Shown: one piece after another, positions 1-5,643 of the stretch
Position numbering within the stretch: the first letter of the stretch is position 1
Layout: every line of letters begins with the position of its first letter
Source: DATGKD01 sp035294855
Lineage (GTDB): Bacteria > Actinomycetota > Acidimicrobiia > Acidimicrobiales > UBA8190
DNA: 5,643 nucleotides
Assembly (NCBI GenBank): GCA_035294855.1
Contig: DATGKD010000112.1
Coordinates: forward strand, 1 to 5,643
Reading direction: 5' to 3'
Notes under the pieces: generated by a model
Seen by the model: the letters and a program-made list of their open reading frames with translations, nothing else
What the model was told of the DNA's origin: nothing
Database searches by the model: none
Translations under genes and position numbers: made by a program

Positions 1-961
<961 letters not shown>

Positions 962-972
<11 letters not shown>

Positions 973-1015
973 GATCAACGTCGTCACCCGAAGGCAACGG
1001 CGACGATCTGGAGAG
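962..1015 (-). other. Imperfect long hairpin spanning leader and 16S 5' end
   Basis: On the minus strand CTCTCC (1015-1010) pairs with GGAGAG (967-962), AGATC (1009-1005) with GATCT (976-972), and GTCGCC (1004-999) with GGTGAC (988-983, one G-U pair). The bulges are CGAC (971-968) and GACGTT (982-977). The 3' arm includes the first bases of mature 16S, about E. coli positions 6-11. Transient leader/16S pairings are known to help early 16S folding; whether this one forms is inference from base pairing alone. Confidence 0.45.
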
Positions 1016-1054
1016 CCGGCCACGGGCTGACTTCCCCTTGGCCGACTGGCACAG

Positions 1055-1071
1055 CACGGACGTTGTCCGTG
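1055..1071 (-). repeat. Inverted repeat (7-bp hairpin) in rRNA leader
   Basis: CACGGAC (1071-1065) and GTCCGTG (1061-1055) are exact inverted copies around the loop AAC. A competing pairing exists: CAGCAC (1080-1075) with GTGCTG (1057-1052) closed over GGAC/GTCC, leaving a 6-nt bulge. It lies between boxA and 16S and is probably a leader RNA stem. It is not a terminator: there is no T-run after it and rRNA transcription must pass through. Confidence 0.6.
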
Positions 1072-1156
1072 TCAGTGCTGAATTGTGGTTCGACCGTCAA
1101 GCACGCTGAAACGCGCCGGCCGGTCGCCCGCACTGGCTTTTGGCTCTCACTGTTCC

Positions 1157-1170
1157 GTTTTCAAGGAGCG
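1157..1170 (-). promoter_or_regulatory. boxA-like antitermination element in rRNA leader
   Basis: The minus strand reads CGCTCCTTGAAAAC, followed by GGAACAG and an A-rich GCCAAAAGCC segment. This resembles boxA of rRNA leaders (E. coli TGCTCTTTAACA) and even more the actinobacterial leader pattern with CCTTGA-AAC-AACAG. boxA RNA is bound by NusB and NusE (ribosomal protein S10), which make RNA polymerase resistant to termination across the untranslated rRNA operon. It lies about 65 nt after the predicted transcription start and directly follows a boxB-like hairpin, the expected arrangement. Confidence 0.65.
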
Positions 1171-1198
1171 ACGCGACACACACCCTGGAGGGGCGTCG
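1169..1198 (-). promoter_or_regulatory. boxB-like stem-loop next to boxA
   Basis: On the minus strand CGACGC (1198-1193) pairs with GCGTCG (1174-1169), and an inner CCC (1192-1190) can pair with GGG (1185-1183) around a TCCA loop, leaving TGTGTGTC unpaired on the 3' side. The 3' arm overlaps the first bases of the boxA-like site. A hairpin just upstream of boxA is the usual boxB position in rRNA leaders. The 6-bp outer stem is exact; its function is inferred from position only. Confidence 0.45.
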
Positions 1199-1240
1199 AT
1201 GCCGGTTGCCTCGGTCGGTTGCCCAACCGGGGGGTCTTTC

Positions 1241-1269
1241 AATATACCGGCGCCCCGGGGGGGAGTCAA
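1241..1269 (-). promoter_or_regulatory. rRNA operon promoter (-35 TTGACT, -10 TATATT)
   Basis: Read on the minus strand, TTGACT (1269-1264) is followed by a 17-base spacer made only of G and C (1263-1247) and then TATATT (1246-1241). Hexamer quality and spacing fit a strong housekeeping sigma70/SigA promoter pointing at 16S; transcription should start around 1236-1234. The region upstream of -35 is not A/T-rich, so there is no obvious UP element, and there is no TG extended -10. The -35 contains the TGA stop codon of the upstream glycosylase gene (1268-1266). No second promoter of similar quality was seen between here and 16S. Actinobacterial rRNA promoters are generally helped by CarD and RbpA; that this one is helped in the same way is inference. 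Confidence 0.85.
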
Positions 1270-1997
1270 AGGGCTGTTTCGGGTCGCCCCGCGCCCTGAA
1301 CAGGGACGCGCCGGCGTGCCCGGCCCGGCGCGCCGGGCCGCCCCCGGGACACGTTGGGATCCCCGGGAACCCACCAGCGCCACGGGAGCTCGGCCGCTCG
1401 GCGCAACCCGATCCGGGCGGACACCCCCGGCACCGCCGGTGGCGGCACGCCGTCGTCCAGTACCCGGATGCCCCCTTCGCCGGTGACGAGATCGGCCCCG
1501 TCATGGGCTCGCGCGATGCCCATCGCCTGGCACAGCTTGGCCGGTCCACTCGCGAGGTGCTGGTCCGTCCCGGCCACCGGTCGGGCCGCCCGCATCAGGT
1601 CGAGACCCTCGAGGGGGGCGAGCGCCCTGAGCAGCACCGCCTGGGCGGTCCCCTCGGGCATGCACACCGCGTTGGCGCACCAGTGCATGCCGTACGTGAA
1701 ATAGACGTACAGAAAGCCGGGCGGCCCGAACATCGTGGCATTGCGCCGAGTGAGACCCCGGTACGCATGCGACGCCGGGTCGTCGGACCCGCGGTATGCC
1801 TCGACTTCGACGATCCGGCCCACCCGGGGCCCGTGCACCAGGAGCTTGTTGAGCAACAGCGGCGCGACCTCGAGCGCGTCCCGGGCGAAGAACCGCCGCG
1901 CCACCGGCCGGCGGCGAGCAGCATGAGGTGTGCCAGAAGGGCGGGGCGTGCGAGAACGACCGGAGCGACGCGGCTGCGCCTCCCCGACCGTCGTCAA
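1266..1997 (-). CDS. 3-methyladenine DNA glycosylase (Mpg/AAG family)
   Basis: This is a monofunctional DNA glycosylase that removes alkylated or deaminated purines such as 3-methyladenine and starts base-excision repair on the chromosome. The Mpg/AAG fold region spans about residues 35-216 of 243. By alignment to human AAG the key residues are all present: catalytic Glu66 and Tyr68 in VEVEAY, His77 in ASHAYRG, Tyr99 and Asn109 in YVYFTYGMHWCAN, and Arg124 in VLLRALAP. I chose the TTG at 1997 because it overlaps the argH stop as TTGA and has GGGGA (2009-2005) seven bases upstream, the same layout as argH. It adds a basic, probably disordered N-terminus of about 30 residues. The alternative GTG at 1904 gives 212 aa, nearer the usual ~200, but lacks a visible ribosome-binding site. 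About 26 residues, rich in Arg, Gly and Pro, follow the PNVS segment where relatives normally end. The TGA stop lies inside the rRNA -35 box. Family call sure; start uncertain. Confidence 0.92.
   Translation of the reverse strand: MTTVGEAQPRRSGRSRTPRPSGTPHAARRRPVARRFFARDALEVAPLLLNKLLVHGPRVGRIVEVEAYRGSDDPASHAYRGLTRRNATMFGPPGFLYVYFTYGMHWCANAVCMPEGTAQAVLLRALAPLEGLDLMRAARPVAGTDQHLASGPAKLCQAMGIARAHDGADLVTGEGGIRVLDDGVPPPAVPGVSARIGLRRAAELPWRWWVPGDPNVSRGRPGAPGRARRRVPVQGAGRPETAL
1321..1340. repeat. 20-bp perfect GC palindrome at the end of mpg
   Basis: The bases 1321-1340 equal their own reverse complement exactly: CGGCCCGGCG followed by CGCCGGGCCG, with symmetry ending sharply at both sides. As RNA it could form an 8-bp stem with a CGCG loop. 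It lies inside the glycosylase reading frame (the GRPGAPGRA stretch), about 52 bp upstream of the rRNA -35 box. A smaller symmetric element, CCCTGAACAGGG (1294-1305), lies between the two. No T-run follows on either strand, so a normal intrinsic terminator is not supported. Confidence 0.8.
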
Positions 1998-3610
1998 GGG
2001 CCGTTCCCCGACGCGGCCCCGGGATCGCGCGGCGAACGCGGCGACCGCGCCGGACGCGGCGAACGCGAGCGGGGCGCCCGACTCCGGCGACTCGAGCCCG
2101 ACGCCACCGGCGTCTTGGAGGCGCCCGACCGGGCGCCCCCGGCCGGCGCGCCGTCGCGTGGCGCACCTTTCTCCATGGCGTGCTCGGCGGCGCGTGTGCC
2201 TGCAGATGCACCGGGACCCGTCGCCGCATCGACCGCGTGGGTCACGCGCTGCCGGTCCAGCTCGAGGCGGTGTCGGAACCTCTCCATCTGCACCCCCACT
2301 GGCCGCGGCCCGGCGCCGCCGGGAGAGGTCCGCCTCGTGACGGCCACGCCGGGCTCGAGGAGGTCGACCGCATCGGAGCCGAGTAGCGGGTGCGCCTGAA
2401 CGAGCTCGGCCAGAGGCACCCCCCGCTGAATCGAGTCGCGCACCAGCGAGCCCACCACCGCGTGCGCCTGGCGGAACGGCGTGCCCCGCTCGACCATCCA
2501 CTCCGCCAGGTCCACGGCCGCCGCCGCGGGCCCGTCGGCCGCGGCGCGCATGCGGTCGTGGTCGAAGTGTGCGGTGGCGACCAAACCCGTCATGGCCGGC
2601 AACGCCCGCCCCACCTGGTCGACCGCGTCGAAGAGCGGCTCCTTGTCCTCCTGCAGGTCGCGGTTGTAGGCGAGGGGGAGGCCCTTCAACGTGGTCAACA
2701 CGGCGACGACGTGACCGATGAGGCGGCCCGCCTTGCCCCGCGCCAACTCGGCCACGTCGGGGTTCTTCTTCTGCGGCAACATCGAGCTGCCCGTGGCGAA
2801 GGCGTCGTCGAGGGACACGAAGCCGAACTCTTCGCTCGACCACAACACGACTTCTTCGCCCAGCCGGGACAGGTGCACGCCGAGCAGCGCCAGGTCGAAG
2901 AGCGCCTCGGCCACGAAGTCACGGTCGGCCACGGCGTCCAGGGAGTTCTCGAAACGGCTGCCGAACGCCAGGTCGGCGGAGACCCCATCTGGGTCGAGGG
3001 GCAGCGACGACCCCGCCAGCGCGCCCGCGCCGAGGGGGCTCACGTCCATGCGCACCACGCTGTGCAGGATGCGGTCGACATCGCGCGACAACGCCCAGCC
3101 GTGCGCCAAGAGATGGTGCGCGAGCAAGACGGGTTGGGCACGCTGCAGGTGCGTGTAGCCCGGCAGGTAGGCGTCGCCTGCTTCCACCGCTCGTTGCAGG
3201 AGGACCGTCTGGAGCTCGAGGATGCCCTGCACGATGGCGAGCAACTCCCGCCGTGTGTAGAGCCGCACGTCGAGAGCGACCTGGTCGTTGCGGCTGCGCC
3301 CCGTGTGCAGCTTGGCGCCTACATCCCCGGCGAGCTCGGTGACCCTGCGCTCGACCGCGGTATGGATGTCCTCGTCGGCCGGTTGGAACCTGAAGATCCC
3401 GGTTTCGATCTCCTCCCCCACGCGATCGAGCGCAGCGACGAGAAGAGCGGCCTCGCTGTTGTCGAGGATGCCGGCGCGCGCCAGCCCGCGCACGTGCGCG
3501 CGTGAGCCGGCCAAGTCGTCGGTGGCCAGCCGGGTGTCGAAAGGCAGGCTGGCCGTGAACGTCATGACCTCGTCGGCGGTGCCGCCGAGCCGGCCCTCCC
3601 AGAGCGTCAC
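1994..3610 (-). CDS. argH: Argininosuccinate lyase with long C-terminal tail
   Basis: This cytosolic homotetrameric enzyme performs the last step of arginine synthesis, splitting argininosuccinate into arginine and fumarate. It belongs to the fumarase/aspartase superfamily. Visible signatures are LWEGR at the start, DIHTAVERR near 81-89, TGRSRNDQ (103-110), GYTHLQRAQP with the conserved His (151-160), the mobile catalytic loop GSSMLPQKKNPD (274-285) with the active-site Ser, and VTRRTSPGG (424-432). The GTG at 3610 is the start: it overlaps the argG stop as GTGA, has GGGGA (3622-3618) seven bases upstream, and puts LWEGR at the family's usual N-terminus. The frame gives 538 aa against a usual 460-480. 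About 80 extra residues (458-538) follow the normal end: Ala/Gly/Pro-rich, then basic with repeated Arg-Ser-Pro. The frame has no break and third positions stay mostly G/C, so the tail is probably translated, although a frameshift in the assembly or genome cannot be excluded. Confidence 0.97.
   Translation of the reverse strand: MTLWEGRLGGTADEVMTFTASLPFDTRLATDDLAGSRAHVRGLARAGILDNSEAALLVAALDRVGEEIETGIFRFQPADEDIHTAVERRVTELAGDVGAKLHTGRSRNDQVALDVRLYTRRELLAIVQGILELQTVLLQRAVEAGDAYLPGYTHLQRAQPVLLAHHLLAHGWALSRDVDRILHSVVRMDVSPLGAGALAGSSLPLDPDGVSADLAFGSRFENSLDAVADRDFVAEALFDLALLGVHLSRLGEEVVLWSSEEFGFVSLDDAFATGSSMLPQKKNPDVAELARGKAGRLIGHVVAVLTTLKGLPLAYNRDLQEDKEPLFDAVDQVGRALPAMTGLVATAHFDHDRMRAAADGPAAAAVDLAEWMVERGTPFRQAHAVVGSLVRDSIQRGVPLAELVQAHPLLGSDAVDLLEPGVAVTRRTSPGGAGPRPVGVQMERFRHRLELDRQRVTHAVDAATGPGASAGTRAAEHAMEKGAPRDGAPAGGARSGASKTPVASGSSRRSRAPRSRSPRPARSPRSPRDPGAASGNGP
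2031..2066. repeat. 9-bp tandem repeat in the argH tail
   Basis: On the plus strand four consecutive 9-bp units run GGCGAACGC (2031-2039), GGCGACCGC (2040-2048), GCCGGACGC (2049-2057) and GGCGAACGC (2058-2066). In the argH frame they encode the repeated Arg-Ser-Pro of the tail. The 9-bp period keeps frame, so copy number can change without breaking the protein. Repeat slippage is a plausible origin of this part of the tail. Confidence 0.75.
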
Positions 3611-4803
3611 GCCGACGTCCCCGGTCCCTGGCGTGCCGCCCACGTGGAGACGCCGAGGCCCCACAGCCGGACGAAGCCGGCGGCGTCCGCGTGGTCGAAC
3701 GTGTCGGACTGGTCGTACGTGGCGAGCCCGTGGTCGTAGAGCGAGACGGGGCTCCGCCGACCCGTCACGGTGCAGCGCCCGGGCGCGAGCGACAGGCGCA
3801 CCTCGCCGGTGACGTGGCGCTGGGTGCTCGCGAAGAACGCGTCGAGGGCGTCCTTCAGCGGCGAAAACCACATACCGTCGTACACGAGCTCCGCCCAGCG
3901 CGGCTCGAGCCGCGCCTTTTCGTGCGCCACGTCACGCTCCAGGGTCAGCGCCTCGAGGTCGGCGTGCGCCGCGATGAGCGCCAGCGCGGCGGGGGCCTCG
4001 TAGACCTCACGGCTCTTGATCCCCACCCGTCGGTTCTCGATCATGTCGATCCTGCCCCAGCCGTAGGAGCCCACGACCGCGCCGATCCCGGCGATGAGCT
4101 CGGTCAGGCCGAGCGGCCGGCCGTCCAGGCTCACCGGTACCCCGGCCTCGAACCCGACAACCAGGTCGCGCCCCTCGGTCTCCGTGGCCCGCGTGAGCGT
4201 GAAGACGTCCTCGGGCGGTGCGGCCCAGGGGTCCTCGAGCTCCCCGCACTCGATCGCCCGGCCCCACAGGTTCTCGTCGATGGAGTACACCTTCTCCTTC
4301 GTCGCCTCGACGACGATGCCGTGGCGTTCGGCGTATTCGATGCAGTCCTCCCGGGTCATGCCCCACTCCCGTGCCGGGGCGAGCACTTCCAGGTCCGGGG
4401 CGAGGGTGCGCGTACCGACCTCGAAGCGCACCTGGTCGTTGCCTTTGCCGGTACAGCCGTGGGCGACGGCGTCGGCGCTGTGGCGGCGCGCCTCGGCCAC
4501 GAGGTGCCGGACGATCACCGGACGCGACAGCGAGGACACCAACGGGTAGCGCCCCTCGTACAGCGCGTTGGCGGCCAATGCCGGGACGACGACCGACTCC
4601 GCCATGTCGGCGCGGGCGTCCACGACGACCGACTCGACCGCACCGGCGTCGAGGGCGCGGCGGCGGACGGCTTCGAAGTCCCCGCCCTGCCCGACATCCA
4701 CCGCGACCGCGATCACCTCGACGTCGTGGTGCTCCTGCAGCCACCGGACAGCCACGGACGTGTCCAGTCCGCCGCTGTAGGCCAGCACGACCCGCTTTGC
4801 CAT
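3607..4803 (-). CDS. argG: Argininosuccinate synthase
   Basis: This cytosolic enzyme joins citrulline and aspartate, using ATP and releasing AMP and pyrophosphate, to make argininosuccinate, the substrate of ArgH encoded directly downstream. The 398-aa length is normal for the family. The N-type ATP-pyrophosphatase loop SGGLDTS is at 10-16, followed by the conserved blocks AHGCTGKGNDQVRFE (114-128), REWGMTRE (145-152), YSIDENLWGR (173-182) and ENRRVGIKSREVYEAPAA (256-273), which cover the substrate-binding core and the synthetase domain. The ATG at 4803 is the start: it gives the usual MAKRVVLAYSGG, has GGAG (4814-4811) seven bases upstream, and shares one base with the argR stop (TGATG). The 3' end overlaps the argH start by four bases. 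The junctions suggest translational coupling. I saw nothing abnormal in the protein. Confidence 0.98.
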   Translation of the reverse strand: MAKRVVLAYSGGLDTSVAVRWLQEHHDVEVIAVAVDVGQGGDFEAVRRRALDAGAVESVVVDARADMAESVVVPALAANALYEGRYPLVSSLSRPVIVRHLVAEARRHSADAVAHGCTGKGNDQVRFEVGTRTLAPDLEVLAPAREWGMTREDCIEYAERHGIVVEATKEKVYSIDENLWGRAIECGELEDPWAAPPEDVFTLTRATETEGRDLVVGFEAGVPVSLDGRPLGLTELIAGIGAVVGSYGWGRIDMIENRRVGIKSREVYEAPAALALIAAHADLEALTLERDVAHEKARLEPRWAELVYDGMWFSPLKDALDAFFASTQRHVTGEVRLSLAPGRCTVTGRRSPVSLYDHGLATYDQSDTFDHADAAGFVRLWGLGVSTWAARQGPGTSA

Positions 4804-5390
4804 CACCGCGCTCCGTCCATCGCTGAATCGTCCGTCGAATGCATTTTCGAATCCGCGGCCGAAACCGCGGCCGGATCCGTCGTCGAGCCCGGGGCGCCGT
4901 TGGCCCGCGTCGCGCCTTGACCGTTCGTCCCCGCCAAGGCGGCGAGGCGATCGGCGAGCGCTGCGCCTCCCGGCTCCTCGGCGGCCACCACGAGGACGGT
5001 ATCGTCCCCCGCCACCGTGCCGACCACGCCCTCGACCCCGCTGCGGTCGATGGCGGAGCCGACCACGTGGGCGGACCCGGGCGGGGTGCGCAGGACCACC
5101 AGGTTGACGGAGTGGGCGACCTCGACCACCCACTCCCCCAGCACACGGCGCAGGTGGTCCTCCGGCGCCACCTGCTTGGTGGGCAGCTCGGGCAGCGCGT
5201 AGACCGTTTCCCCTCCGGGGATCCGGACCTTCACGGCCCCGAGCTCCTCGAGGTCGCGTGACACCGTGGTCTGGGTGGCGACGACCCCCTCGTCGGCCAG
5301 CATCGACACGAGTTGCGCCTGATTCGTGACGGCACTTGTCTCCAACAGGCGCGCGATGCGGTGCTGGCGCTGCGGCTTGCCGAGCTTCAT
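4803..5390 (-). CDS. argR: Arginine repressor with long C-terminal tail
   Basis: ArgR is a hexameric, arginine-dependent repressor that binds ARG boxes, normally upstream of the arginine biosynthesis genes. The N-terminal winged helix-turn-helix covers about residues 8-60, with the recognition segment TQTTVSRDLEELGAVKVR (39-56). The C-terminal oligomerisation and arginine-binding domain covers about 78-153 and includes NLVVLRTPPGSAH (96-108) and GTVAGDDT (124-131), whose two Asp residues contact arginine in the family. The ATG at 5390 overlaps the argF stop as ATGA. There is no good Shine-Dalgarno before it, so translation probably depends on coupling to argF. An in-frame opening continues further upstream, but that stretch is argF coding sequence. 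The protein has 195 aa, against about 150-170 usually; residues 155-195 are a low-complexity tail containing a 12-bp DNA repeat. The ARG boxes it would act on are expected before the first arg gene, outside the window. Confidence 0.95.
   Translation of the reverse strand: MKLGKPQRQHRIARLLETSAVTNQAQLVSMLADEGVVATQTTVSRDLEELGAVKVRIPGGETVYALPELPTKQVAPEDHLRRVLGEWVVEVAHSVNLVVLRTPPGSAHVVGSAIDRSGVEGVVGTVAGDDTVLVVAAEEPGGAALADRLAALAGTNGQGATRANGAPGSTTDPAAVSAADSKMHSTDDSAMDGAR
4825..4896. repeat. Degenerate 12-bp tandem repeat in the argR tail
   Basis: On the plus strand six 12-bp units start at 4825, 4837, 4849, 4861, 4873 and 4885. All begin with G, five with GA. The best pair, GAATCCGCGGCC (4849) and GAAACCGCGGCC (4861), match at 11 of 12 bases. 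Three GAAT tetramers fall exactly 12 bp apart (4825, 4837, 4849), and the unit at 4837 is clearly AT-richer than its surroundings. In the argR frame the period gives a Ser every fourth residue around 176-189. The outer units are weak, so the repeat is degenerate. Confidence 0.6.
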
Positions 5391-5643
5391 GTGCCGGTCT
5401 TTGGCCGGGAGCCGGCGCGTGACCCGGGATCCTCGTGTCCGGCGCCGTCCGCGGCCAGCAGCCAGGCCAGGAGCCCTCGCGTGGCGTGCATCCGGTTGGC
5501 CGCCTGGCGCCACACGACACTTCGGGTTCCCTCGAGGACGTCGGCGGTGATCTCCTCGCCTCGGTGCGCGGGCAGGCAGTGCATGACCACCGCGTCCGGT
5601 GCCGCCCGGGCGAGCAGGTCCGCGTCGATCGTGTAGCCCGCGA
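5387..5643 (-). CDS. argF: Ornithine carbamoyltransferase, C-terminal part (partial)
   Basis: This enzyme transfers a carbamoyl group from carbamoyl phosphate to ornithine to make citrulline, the substrate of ArgG, two genes downstream. Only the last 84 codons are present; the start and the carbamoyl-phosphate-binding domain lie beyond the right edge. The visible part is the ornithine-binding domain. It carries the diagnostic HCLPAHRGEEI block (residues 21-31 of the fragment), whose Cys contacts ornithine, and the C-terminal helix segment VWRQAANRMHATRGLLAWLL, which matches the usual end of the family. A further ~22 residues (AADGAGHEDP and on to PKTGT) extend past the typical end, Gly- and Arg-rich and without recognisable domain. 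The TGA stop at 5389-5387 overlaps the argR ATG (ATGA). Confidence 0.95.
   Translation of the reverse strand, partial: AGYTIDADLLARAAPDAVVMHCLPAHRGEEITADVLEGTRSVVWRQAANRMHATRGLLAWLLAADGAGHEDPGSRAGSRPKTGT

Larger units (their letters stand above)
973..1235 (-). promoter_or_regulatory. rRNA operon leader (5' external transcribed spacer)
   Basis: The roughly 260 nt between the predicted transcription start (near 1235) and the 16S 5' end hold no convincing protein gene. The stretch instead contains a run of RNA structures: a small hairpin just after the start (1229-1216, CGGTT/AACCG), a boxB-like stem at 1198-1169, a boxA-like site at 1170-1157, a 7-bp hairpin at 1071-1055, and a long imperfect hairpin at 1015-962 reaching into 16S. 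This is how bacterial rRNA leaders are built: they recruit the Nus antitermination complex and guide precursor folding and RNase III processing. The matching 3' arm of the processing stem would lie beyond 16S, outside the window. The leader identity is well supported by position; the individual structures are read by eye and not energy-tested. Confidence 0.85.

Noticed and set aside
1060..1100. TTGACG (1100-1095) as the -35 of a second rRNA promoter
   Set aside because: No acceptable -10 lies 16-18 bases downstream; the sequence there reads CACTGA or similar.
1290..1345. Rho-independent terminator between mpg and the rRNA operon
   Set aside because: The hairpins (palindrome 1321-1340 and CCCTGAACAGGG) are not followed by a T-run on either strand.
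1266..2843. A 525-codon minus-strand frame read as one long protein
   Set aside because: Only its last ~243 codons are the glycosylase. The earlier part runs out of frame through argH, which has clear family motifs, and translates to Arg/Gly-rich nonsense.
4820..4855. The GAAT-rich patch as a true ARG box
   Set aside because: ARG boxes have inverted TGAAT/ATTCA half-sites about 4 bp apart. Here the words are direct repeats at 12 bp, and the patch lies inside the operon, so a repeat explanation fits better.
1140..4920. Long plus-strand open frames of 419, 371 and 409 codons
   Set aside because: They are antisense shadows of mpg/argH, argH and argG/argR. Their translations are Arg/His/Gly-rich with no recognisable motif, while the minus-strand frames match known enzymes throughout.
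5388..5513. An upstream extension of argR to 236 residues
   Set aside because: The extra 41 codons lie within argF coding sequence in another frame and resemble no ArgR N-terminus; the ATGA start at 5390 matches the family.

Overview
The window reads as a piece of a high-GC actinobacterial chromosome. Every supported gene lies on the minus strand, so the biological reading order runs from base 5643 down to base 1. Support for Actinobacteria comes from the order argF-argR-argG-argH, from the 16S rRNA sequence with its short V3 helix, from high GC with mostly G/C third codon positions, and from a boxA-like rRNA leader typical of the phylum. By eye the 16S looks closest to the class Acidimicrobiia; that is an impression, not the result of a search.

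Layout in transcription order: the 3' end of argF (ornithine carbamoyltransferase, 5643-5387, start outside the window); argR (arginine repressor, 5390-4803); argG (argininosuccinate synthase, 4803-3607); argH (argininosuccinate lyase, 3610-1994); an Mpg/AAG-family 3-methyladenine DNA glycosylase (1997-1266, probable TTG start); a sigma70-type rRNA promoter (TTGACT, 17 bases, TATATT; 1269-1241); a leader of about 260 nt with a boxB-like hairpin and boxA-like antitermination site; then the first ~972 nt of 16S rRNA (E. coli positions 1 to ~989), cut by the window edge.

The five protein genes form one tightly packed unit. Each junction is a start/stop overlap: ATGA (argF/argR), TGATG (argR/argG), GTGA (argG/argH) and probably TTGA (argH/mpg). 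ArgF, ArgG and ArgH carry out the last three steps of arginine synthesis (ornithine to citrulline to argininosuccinate to arginine). ArgR senses arginine and represses the pathway. The glycosylase does base-excision DNA repair and seems to be carried along by position.

Nothing here looks like a new defence, mobile or secondary-metabolite system. The unusual points are architectural. (1) The mpg stop codon lies inside the -35 hexamer of the rRNA promoter, so the arginine/repair unit abuts the rRNA operon with no intergenic gap and no recognisable terminator. (2) ArgR and ArgH carry long low-complexity C-terminal tails, one containing a degenerate 12-bp tandem repeat and the other a 9-bp tandem repeat; ArgF and Mpg have shorter tails. 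(3) A 20-bp perfect palindrome lies near the end of mpg. (4) The rRNA leader can fold into a long hairpin that would pair with the first bases of mature 16S.
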